Assembly (NCBI GenBank): GCA_038326995.1 | Contig: JBBQKP010000169.1 | Span: 1-7,459, forward strand | DNA: 7,459 nt | Source of the DNA: JBBQKP01 sp038326995 | Lineage (GTDB): Bacteria > Planctomycetota > Phycisphaerae > Tepidisphaerales > Tepidisphaeraceae | Reading direction: 5' to 3' | Shown: piece by piece, positions 1 through 5,403 of the stretch | Layout: each line of letters starts with the position of its first letter | Position numbering within the stretch: the stretch's first letter is position 1 | Notes under the pieces: model-generated | The model's database searches: none | Told to the model about the DNA's origin: nothing | The model's input: the letters and a program-made list of their open reading frames with translations, nothing else | Translations under genes and position numbers: made by a program

Positions 1-1197
1 CGTGAACGTGTGGAACGCTGCAGGCGCTGTGCCCTTGGCGAGTGAGGCACCGTCGAAGACGAAGACCTTGCCTGCCTTGCTCGCAGCTAGTCCCTTCACG
101 CCCAAAGGATTGGCAGCCGCGACGAACAGATCGGCCACACCGTCGCCATTGTGATCCCCGAGCGCGACCTGAACCAACCCTGTGTACGGTGTGCCTCCAG
201 CATCCAAAGGCCGGAACGTCGAGATCACTGCCTGTGTGGTCGCGTTCACGATGCGGACGGTTCCGTCTGAGCCTCCAACCACGAGAATTGTGGCGTTCTC
301 AACCGTAAATGTCGCGCTGGGTCCGGCAGCAAGAGCCAGATTCCCCGCAGTGTCACTCGCTGTGCCAGCAGCCAATGAAATGCCGAGCGTGCCGTTCCCT
401 GTGATCCCGCTGATGGTCACCAGTCGCGTGTTGCCGCTGCCCGACACGCTAAGCGTGCCGTCTGCTGAGCCGGTCCTGTTCAGAGTGATGTCTGCTGCGG
501 TCAGCGTGCTGCTGTTGAAGTTCGCGTCGCTGTATGTGATGAGGTAGGTGATCGTCCCGTGGGCCGTGGCTGGAGACGACGGCGCGCTGATGGTCACTGT
601 CGGTCTCGTGGTATCGCCGATCCCTCCGCCTCCTCCGCCGCCCCCACCACCGCCCCCACCACCGCCGCCTCCGCCTTGCAGGCTAAATTCGGGTGCATTG
701 TCGAAGTCAGGGATGATCGTCAGCAGATCGTCAATGGGATAGATCCGGGTGATCATCCGAGAGTCGGCCAATTCGCGCGTGGTGATGATGACGATATTCT
801 CATCGACGTCGAAGCCGATCTGATCGGACACGCCTTGCATGGCAAAACGCAGCGCCGTTAGATAGGTGACCTGACGAAGCTTCAGACTGACGGGGGCCGA
901 GCGGTCGATTCCGATCGCCTCCAGTGCGGGCCAATTCACGATCAGGTTAATCCCGCTTCCTGAGGCGATGTAGTCAATTACATCGACCAGCGGCACACCG
1001 TCAAAGACAAAATCAGCCCGAAGCCTCAGGCCTACAGACGGATTGACGGGGTCCAAAGTTTTGACCTGCGTCGTACCAGAAGAATCGCTCGGCTGCGTCG
1101 CAGGCGCAGCTAAAACCAGGGAGGCAGCCCCACCTATTGAAAGCGGCGCGATCGAACCAATGACAGCCACGGCAAGCACCGAAATCGACTTTCGCAT
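1..1197 (-). CDS. Secreted STN-domain protein with poly-Gly hinge, Ig-like domain and start of FG-GAP propeller (3' end outside window)
   Basis: The visible part is 399 codons, open to the window edge, so the protein is longer. The ATG at 1195-1197 follows an AAAGGG ribosome site (1206-1211) by 8 nt. Residues 1-33 (MRKSISVLAV... ending LAAPA) look like a Sec signal peptide without a twin arginine. Residues about 55-142 resemble the STN / secretin N0 fold: FDGVPLVDVIDYIASGSGI, then VSLKLRQVTYLTALRFAMQ, then IGFDVDENIVIITT. They are followed by a TRIYPIDDLL segment. Residues 175-192 are 18 glycines. Residues about 196-302 (TRPTVTISAPSSPA, TLTAADITLN, ASDTAGNLAL) read as a bacterial Ig-like domain. 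From 303, VVGGSDGTVRIVN and the calcium-loop motif DHNGDGVAD (348-356) suggest an FG-GAP/VCBS propeller. A role at the cell surface or periplasm is inferred. No secretin pore domain is visible, and the function is unknown. It is probably co-transcribed with tatA, 30 bp upstream. Confidence 0.85.
   Translation of the reverse strand, partial: MRKSISVLAVAVIGSIAPLSIGGAASLVLAAPATQPSDSSGTTQVKTLDPVNPSVGLRLRADFVFDGVPLVDVIDYIASGSGINLIVNWPALEAIGIDRSAPVSLKLRQVTYLTALRFAMQGVSDQIGFDVDENIVIITTRELADSRMITRIYPIDDLLTIIPDFDNAPEFSLQGGGGGGGGGGGGGGGGGGIGDTTRPTVTISAPSSPATAHGTITYLITYSDANFNSSTLTAADITLNRTGSADGTLSVSGSGNTRLVTISGITGNGTLGISLAAGTASDTAGNLALAAGPSATFTVENATILVVGGSDGTVRIVNATTQAVISTFRPLDAGGTPYTGLVQVALGDHNGDGVADLFVAAANPLGVKGLAASKAGKVFVFDGASLAKGTAPAAFHTFT
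622..675 (-). repeat. (GGN)18 tract encoding 18 consecutive glycines
   Basis: Eighteen glycine codons lie between the STN-like and Ig-like domains of the secreted protein. All four glycine codons are used, and part of the tract is a perfect 12-nt unit (GGCGGTGGTGGG) present twice in tandem. The tract therefore looks built by slippage as well as by selection for glycine. It is likely a flexible hinge. Length changes in multiples of three would keep the frame, while others would cut off the Ig-like and propeller parts. Confidence 0.9.
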
Positions 1198-1227
1198 GGA
1201 GTGAACCCTTTCAAATATAAAGTGCCA

Positions 1228-1434
1228 CTACACCGGCGGGATGGTTGGCGGAGTCGACGAAACCGTCGGCGCCTTAGGCTGGCCGTTCACTTCGCCGTCC
1301 ACGTCCTTGAGTCCTTTTTTGAACTCAATGATGCCGCGGGCCATACCCTTGCCCACTTCCGGCAGTCGGCTGCCGAACAGCAACAAGCCCACACCCGCAA
1401 TAAGAATGATTTCCATCGGACCTAATCCAAACAT
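1228..1434 (-). CDS. tatA: TatA-type subunit of the Sec-independent (twin-arginine) protein translocase
   Basis: A 68-residue protein with TatA layout. It has a short N-terminal membrane helix (residues about 5-20, GPMEIILIAGVGLLLF), a hinge FGSRLPE, an amphipathic helix (GKGMARGIIEFKKGLKD, residues about 28-44), and a short polar, Pro/Thr-rich tail ending in PPTIPPV. In the family, TatA oligomers in the inner membrane help move folded twin-arginine substrates with TatC. No tatB or tatC is present here. The ATG at 1432-1434 is supported by GAAAGG (1441-1446), 6 nt upstream. It is the first gene of a probable two-gene unit with the STN-domain gene and is divergent from the sulfite reductase gene. 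TatA and TatB/TatE are hard to tell apart from sequence alone, but the short length and the FKKGLKD helix favour TatA. Confidence 0.93.
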   Translation of the reverse strand: MFGLGPMEIILIAGVGLLLFGSRLPEVGKGMARGIIEFKKGLKDVDGEVNGQPKAPTVSSTPPTIPPV

Positions 1435-1457
1435 GAGACGCCTTTCGTTGAAACTTG

Positions 1458-1486
1458 ATAGTATCCTTATTCACAATAATTGAAAC
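1458..1486 (-). promoter_or_regulatory. Weak candidate sigma70-like promoter for tatA
   Basis: Read on the minus strand, TACTAT (1458-1463) could be a -10 box. A GTTTCA hexamer (1481-1486) lies 17 bp upstream at the -35 position. The -35 match to consensus is only three of six, so this is a positional guess. Transcription would start about 15 nt before the tatA ATG or a little further upstream. Confidence 0.25.
1467..1479. promoter_or_regulatory. Short inverted repeat TTATT-CAC-AATAA in the divergent intergenic region
   Basis: Perfect 5-bp arms surround a 3-bp centre, inside the spacer of the candidate tatA promoter. Copies of TTGAAAC lie on either side at 1448-1454 and 1480-1486, 32 bp apart (about three helical turns). 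An operator is possible, but AT-rich short palindromes also arise by chance. No regulator is encoded nearby. Confidence 0.25.
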
Positions 1487-1510
1487 GCTGATTCACACGA
1501 AATGTTGCAC

Positions 1511-1558
1511 AAGATGAAGATATCGTCCAGCGGGATCGACCCGATATGCCGACATCTT
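1511..1558. promoter_or_regulatory. Nested inverted repeat upstream of the sulfite reductase gene
   Basis: Outer arms AAGATG (1511-1516) and CATCTT (1553-1558) and inner arms ATATCG (1520-1525) and CGATAT (1542-1547) are all perfectly complementary and nearly concentric. A short GGG/CCC contact is possible inside. The structure ends 76 nt before the cysI ATG and lies on the far side of the candidate tatA promoter. It could be an operator for either gene or a leader hairpin in a cysI transcript. No T-run follows, so it is not a standard terminator. Confidence 0.35.
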
Positions 1559-1634
1559 TCAACTAATTACCCATTCGCCCATAGAAATTCGCATTGATTC
1601 CTGAAATCGGCCCGCTACTGTTATTAATCCCACC

Positions 1635-3509
1635 ATGACCATCCCCTACCCACGACCGCAGCCGCTGCTCAAGACCCCGCTCGACCAGATCAACGACGTC
1701 GAGAGAATTAAGCTGGAAAGCCACGGCCTGCGCGGCGAGCTCCATGCCGACTTCCGCGATGACGCCAAAGGCGACATCTCCGACGCATCCGAAACACTCG
1801 CCAAATCCCACGGCATCTACCTCGAGTACAACCGCGCCAAGACCGGCACGGAAAAAGACTGGATGTACATGATCCGACTCGCCCTGCCCGGCGGCGGAAT
1901 CCTCAATAGCGCCCGCTGGAACGTGCTCGATCAAATCGCCCGAAAATACACCGTCAGCGATCAGGGCCTGCCCTCCCTTCGCCTCACCACGCGTCAGTGC
2001 GTGCAGTTTCACTGGGTCAAGAAGCCCGACCTCATCAAGCTCATGCAGGAAGTCGCGGAAACCGATTTCTTTGCCCTCAACGGCTGCGGCGACAACACGC
2101 GAAACATCATGGCGTGCCCGCTCTCTCGCTTCAGCACGCTCTTCAACGCACACGAGCACGCGCTGCACTACGCGAAATTTTTCCAGCTTCCCGCGGCCGC
2201 CCATATTCAGGTCTTCGAAATCGACACCAGCAAAAAACGCTGGCTCGACGACGAAGTGAACCCCACGCCCGGCTCGCGCTTCGCCTACGACGAGGGACTG
2301 CTCAATCGTAAGTTCAAAATCGCCATCTCCACCGCCCACCGCGACCTCCAGACCGGCGAGATCGAATACGACAACTGCGTCGAAATGCGCACCAACGATC
2401 TGGGCTTCTCCCCCATCATCAAAAACGAGAAAGTCGTCGCCTATCAGCTCTACATCGGCGGCGGGCAAGGCGAGCGCAACGGCAAGCCGACGTTCTCCAC
2501 GCTGTCCCGGCCTCTTGGCATCGTCGCGCCCGATCAGCTTCAAGGCGCGATGAATGCCGTCGTCAAAGTCCACCAGGAATGGGGCGACCGCAAAAACCGC
2601 CACTGGGCACGTTTGAAATACGTTGTCCTTGCTCAAGGCGTTCCGTGGTATCAGAACGAGGTCAAGAACCTGGGCGTCGATCTGCAATCGCCCGATGAAA
2701 CTTTTGATCCGGGTGCGCGAAAAATGCACCACGGCTGGCACACGCAGGAATCAAACCGAAAGCTCGCCCGCGGACTGTGGGTCGAGTGCGGCAGGCTTAT
2801 CAACCGCAACGGCTACAACGCGCTGGACATGGTCAAAGACCTTGTCGATTCCTTCGACACCGAAGTGACCGTCACCGCCAATCAGGATTTGATCTTCACC
2901 AACATCGACCCGGCCGCCAAGGCGGACTTCGACGCGAAGATCGAGAGCTATACCAAGAAGCGACTGGGCGGGCGCGCGATCAGCAGGCTGCGATCGCTCA
3001 GCGGTGCGTGCGTCGGCCTGCCGACTTGCCGACTCAGCTACACCGACAGCGAAGAGTTCGGCCCGGAGCTGTTCGCACAACTCGAAGACATGGGCTACGG
3101 CGAGCTGCAGGAATCCATCGGCATCACGGGTTGCGAACGACAGTGCTTCCGCCCCGGCACGAAAACCGTCGGCTGGATCGGGCAAGGCCCCGATATGTAC
3201 ATGCTCAAAATCGGCGGCGACGAAGGCGGCCGACATCAGGGCGTGCCGCTGGTCGAGGGCGATAAGCTCTTCCTCAGACAAGTCGCACGCGTGCACGTCG
3301 CGCCGGTCACTGCCGCGATCTTCGATTTCTGGAAACTCGGCAAACAGGATTCTGAAGACGTCGGCGCGTTCATCCGCCGCGTCGGCCATCAGGCCCTGCT
3401 CGACTACTTCCGCGCTCAGCCGCACCTCGCGGACGTCGTCACCAAATCCGCAAAGGCTCCGTACCTCCCGGGCAACGATCCGGTTGTCAACGAGTATCAG
3501 AAGGCCTGA
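1635..3509 (+). CDS. cysI: Siroheme [4Fe-4S] sulfite reductase hemoprotein (CysI/Sir/NirA superfamily)
   Basis: A 624-residue cytoplasmic enzyme expected to reduce sulfite to sulfide with six electrons, for cysteine synthesis. Anion-binding residues of the family are present: R120 in RLTTRQ, R156 in GDNTRN, and K226/K228 in NRKFK. The coupled siroheme/4Fe-4S ligands are C459-x5-C465 and C500-x3-C504. Other CysI-like stretches are the N-terminal LRGELHADF, LPGGGILNSARW (84-95), HQEWGDRKNRHWARLKY (313-329), the repeat-half motif VTANQDLIFTNI (413-424) and GQGPDMYMLKIGG (516-528). These favour CysI/Sir over assimilatory nitrite reductase, though nitrite reduction is not excluded. Length is somewhat above the family's usual 550-590. 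The second cysteine pair sits in GCERQC rather than the common GCPNGC. The start is fixed by an in-frame stop at 1602-1604 and the ATG at 1635. No Shine-Dalgarno is visible (CCCACC precedes), so initiation may be weak or leaderless. No cysJ lies next to it, so the electron donor (ferredoxin or flavoprotein) is unknown. Confidence 0.93.
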   Translation: MTIPYPRPQPLLKTPLDQINDVERIKLESHGLRGELHADFRDDAKGDISDASETLAKSHGIYLEYNRAKTGTEKDWMYMIRLALPGGGILNSARWNVLDQIARKYTVSDQGLPSLRLTTRQCVQFHWVKKPDLIKLMQEVAETDFFALNGCGDNTRNIMACPLSRFSTLFNAHEHALHYAKFFQLPAAAHIQVFEIDTSKKRWLDDEVNPTPGSRFAYDEGLLNRKFKIAISTAHRDLQTGEIEYDNCVEMRTNDLGFSPIIKNEKVVAYQLYIGGGQGERNGKPTFSTLSRPLGIVAPDQLQGAMNAVVKVHQEWGDRKNRHWARLKYVVLAQGVPWYQNEVKNLGVDLQSPDETFDPGARKMHHGWHTQESNRKLARGLWVECGRLINRNGYNALDMVKDLVDSFDTEVTVTANQDLIFTNIDPAAKADFDAKIESYTKKRLGGRAISRLRSLSGACVGLPTCRLSYTDSEEFGPELFAQLEDMGYGELQESIGITGCERQCFRPGTKTVGWIGQGPDMYMLKIGGDEGGRHQGVPLVEGDKLFLRQVARVHVAPVTAAIFDFWKLGKQDSEDVGAFIRRVGHQALLDYFRAQPHLADVVTKSAKAPYLPGNDPVVNEYQKA

Positions 3510-3535
3510 CCCGGCGTGTTGATTCGCGTCGTTTT

Positions 3536-3601
3536 GTAGGATGGTTTCCAACCCACCAAATTGTTGCTCGGCAGCAATCGGCGGGATGAAGCCCACCCTA
3601 C
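3536..3601. repeat. 66-nt imperfect palindrome, REP/MITE-like intergenic element
   Basis: The element begins 26 bp after the cysI stop. Outer arms of about 22 nt (3536-3557 and 3580-3601) match at roughly 16 of 22 positions. They begin GTAGGATGG on one strand and GTAGGGTGGG on the other. Inner arms 3560-3567 and 3571-3578 match at 7 of 8 around a TCG loop. GTAGGGTGGG-type palindromes with GCCCACC ends are known as dispersed intergenic repeats in several bacteria, so a mobile or REP-like origin is likely. As RNA it would fold into a long hairpin that could protect or end the cysI message, although no T-run follows. Upstream TTG or ATG codons within it are not good starts for the next gene. Confidence 0.6.
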
Positions 3602-3641
3602 CCACTGGCCTATTAAGCGTATCAAACCCTATCATGCGGCC

Positions 3642-4412
3642 ATGACACACAAGAGCGCATTGCGTCAATTCATTTTGATCTGTGCGGCGACGTTCGCGGC
3701 GACCGCCGGCGTGAAGTTGTTCGCGCAGCCGACAACTGCACCGACAACTGCACCGACAACTGCACCGACCCCAACAACGACAACCGCACCGGTGATCGAA
3801 TCGACCCTGTTCCCCGCATCGGATGCCGGCAAGGCCCTCGCTGCGGCGATCGTCAAGGCCTCTGGCGGCGACCTCTGGCCTACGGTCACGCGACTTCGAT
3901 ACACCTTCAACGTCGAACGCGAAGGCAAGACTGTTCTCTCTGCAAAACACGATTGGAACGTCAAGACCGGCGACATCACAATCACCGTCGGAGACAAAAC
4001 GATGTCCACCAACGTCTATGCGAACATCACGCGAGACGGCGAAGCGAAACAAGCCTTCGCACGATGGACCAACGACTCGTACTGGCTGCTCGCACCGCTC
4101 AAACTTCTGGACGGCGGCGTGATTCACTCCGACATCACACCCGCCTCGCGCGACACACCCGCCTCGCTCGTTCGCACGACCGTTCGATTCGCGTCGGTCG
4201 GCCTCACGCCGGGCGATCAGTACGACCTGGCCGTCAACACAAAGCTGAACCAGATCGTCGGATGGGTCTATCGCCCCGGCGGTGGAAAAGCGATGCCGTT
4301 CAGTTGGGAGAACTACCAGAATTTCAACGGCCTGACGCTCTCGACGGAGCACAAAACGCCCGACAGCGCGGTGCGTATTTTCTTCACGGACATTACGGTT
4401 GATCGTCAGTAA
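3642..4412 (+). CDS. Exported protein of unknown function with PTTAP-rich linker
   Basis: A 256-residue protein that I do not recognise with certainty. Residues 1-28 (basic THKSALRQ, hydrophobic ILICAATFAATAGV, then KLFA) form a Sec signal peptide with probable cleavage before Q29. Residues 30-50 are a Pro/Thr/Ala linker made of PTTAP units. The remainder (about 55-256) has alternating polar and hydrophobic strands with many aromatics. Examples are WPTVTRLRYTFNVEREGK (79-96), HDWNVKTGDITITVG (103-117), YWLLAPLKLLDGGV (147-160), LNQIVGWVYRP (202-212) and WENYQNFNGLTLSTEH (222-237). This resembles periplasmic LolA/LppX-like or DUF6503-like beta-sheet proteins, a low-confidence fold guess. The ATG at 3642 was chosen because the signal peptide starts there. 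The longer reading from a TTG at 3561 begins inside the palindrome and adds 27 non-signal residues. No clear ribosome site is seen. It is convergent with the permease gene, 24 bp away. Confidence 0.8.
   Translation: MTHKSALRQFILICAATFAATAGVKLFAQPTTAPTTAPTTAPTPTTTTAPVIESTLFPASDAGKALAAAIVKASGGDLWPTVTRLRYTFNVEREGKTVLSAKHDWNVKTGDITITVGDKTMSTNVYANITRDGEAKQAFARWTNDSYWLLAPLKLLDGGVIHSDITPASRDTPASLVRTTVRFASVGLTPGDQYDLAVNTKLNQIVGWVYRPGGGKAMPFSWENYQNFNGLTLSTEHKTPDSAVRIFFTDITVDRQ
3729..3764 (+). repeat. Three tandem 12-nt repeats encoding PTTAP units
   Basis: The unit CCGACAACTGCA occurs three times perfectly in a row and encodes P-T-T-A each time. It lies just after the signal peptide of the exported protein. 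Because 12 is a multiple of three, gain or loss of units only changes the length of the linker between membrane export signal and folded domain. Confidence 0.9.
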
Positions 4413-4422
4413 TCGCGCTCAG

Positions 4423-4449
4423 TACTGCTTTACCCATTACTGCTTCACC
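4423..4449. repeat. Near-perfect 12-nt direct repeat spanning the malG-type stop codon
   Basis: TACTGCTTTACC (4423-4434) and TACTGCTTCACC (4438-4449) are offset by 15 bp and differ at one base. The second copy holds the last codons of the permease (V-K-Q) and part of its stop. The first lies in the 24-bp convergent spacer. It looks like a small tandem duplication at the gene end. I see no hairpin plus T-run terminator in this spacer for either gene. Confidence 0.6.
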
Positions 4450-5399
4450 GCACCGGCGGTCAGACCAGCAATGAATTCGCGCTGCAGGGCCAGAAATAGT
4501 ATTGCGGGCGGGATGATCGCCAGCAGAGTCCCGGCCAGGAACACGCCGTATTGATTGCTGTATTCGCCAATGTATTGATTAAGAATGACCGGCAGCGTCA
4601 GCTTGCTTTGCGTCTGCAAAAAGATGTTGGGCCCGAGGAAGGAATTCCACGAGCCCAGGAAAGTGACGAGACAAAACGCGCCGATCATGGGACGGACCAG
4701 GGGCATGACGAGCTGCATATAGATCCGGAATTCGCCGCATCCGTCGATACGCCCTGCCTCGATGATGTCGTCGGGCACGCCCGCGATCGCCTGCCTGAAC
4801 AGAAACATGCCGAACACGCTCGCGGCGCCGGGAACGAGAAGCGGCAAATACGTGTCCATCCAGCCCAGGCTGTAGATGATCTTGAAACTCGGTGCCAGAA
4901 GCGCGACGCCCGGGATGGTGAGCGAAGCGAGCATGAAGAACATGACGTAGCCCTTGCCGGGAAATTTGTATTTCGCCAGCGCGTACCCGCCCAGCGAGCA
5001 GAAGAAGAGCGAGGTGAATGTGCCCGTGGTGGCGATAAAGACGCTGTTGAGGATGTAGCGGCCGAAGTTGATCGTGCCGCCGCCTACGGTCTTTCGGTTC
5101 TCGAAGAGCCTTTGGAAGTTTGTAAATCCGACGGCAGATCCAGTAAATGTCTTGCCTTCAACTTCAAGGGTGTACTGCTTAGACCACTCACTCAACGGCG
5201 GAAGGAACATCGAGTCATTCAGCACATTCGGGTGCTTGAACGCCGCACACACGAGCCATATGAAAGGCAAGAGCATGACCGCGCCGACGACGCTGAGCAT
5301 GGCAAGGCGAGCGTAAGTCCAGGCGAATTTTCGGCGCACGAAATAGAGCGTCACGAAAACGGCAATCAGTGCGATGAAGAAAAAGTGGATCGCGTTCAT
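4437..5399 (-). CDS. Carbohydrate ABC transporter permease, MalG type
   Basis: A 320-residue inner-membrane protein forming half of the sugar channel. The ABC-permease EAA loop that contacts the ATPase is clear: EAGRIDGCGEFRIY (214-227) followed by QLVMPLVRP (229-237). The ending FIAGLTAGAVKQ is typical of MalG-type permeases. Hydrophobic segments lie at about 5-21, 31-53, 116-140, 151-173, 184-205, 236-258 and 287-307. The first is an addition to the six-helix MalG plan. A polar region of about 60 residues (54-114) follows the second helix. The ATG at 5397-5399 is backed by the ribosome site at 5408-5415 and lies 4 nt after the stop of the upstream permease gene, so the two are translationally coupled. 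The substrate cannot be read from sequence. Confidence 0.93.
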   Translation of the reverse strand: MNAIHFFFIALIAVFVTLYFVRRKFAWTYARLAMLSVVGAVMLLPFIWLVCAAFKHPNVLNDSMFLPPLSEWSKQYTLEVEGKTFTGSAVGFTNFQRLFENRKTVGGGTINFGRYILNSVFIATTGTFTSLFFCSLGGYALAKYKFPGKGYVMFFMLASLTIPGVALLAPSFKIIYSLGWMDTYLPLLVPGAASVFGMFLFRQAIAGVPDDIIEAGRIDGCGEFRIYMQLVMPLVRPMIGAFCLVTFLGSWNSFLGPNIFLQTQSKLTLPVILNQYIGEYSNQYGVFLAGTLLAIIPPAILFLALQREFIAGLTAGAVKQ

Positions 5400-5403
5400 G
5401 GGG

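Noticed and set aside
548..742. Small plus-strand frame with a poly-proline run
   Set aside because: It is the reverse complement of the poly-Gly hinge of the secreted protein. No ribosome site and no family features are visible.
1..1197. Functional secretin (outer-membrane pore)
   Set aside because: Only an STN/N0-like domain is visible. It is followed by Ig-like and propeller sequence, not by further N domains or the secretin beta-barrel.
1563..2741. 392-codon open frame on the minus strand
   Set aside because: It is antisense to the well-supported sulfite reductase N-terminal half. The open frame results from GC-rich codon bias on the other strand.
3536..3601. Rho-independent terminator of cysI
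   Set aside because: The stem is long and imperfect, and no run of T follows on the plus strand, so a dispersed repeat fits better. An RNA-protective role is still possible.
3561..3641. N-terminal extension of the exported protein from a TTG start
   Set aside because: It starts inside the palindrome, encodes no sensible leader, and would bury the signal peptide 27 residues in.
2751..4352. 533-codon open frame on the minus strand
   Set aside because: It lies antisense to cysI and the exported-protein gene and runs straight through the intergenic palindrome. Its translation is Arg/Cys/Asp-biased with low-complexity CRCSCRCS, which is the antisense of the PTTAP repeat.
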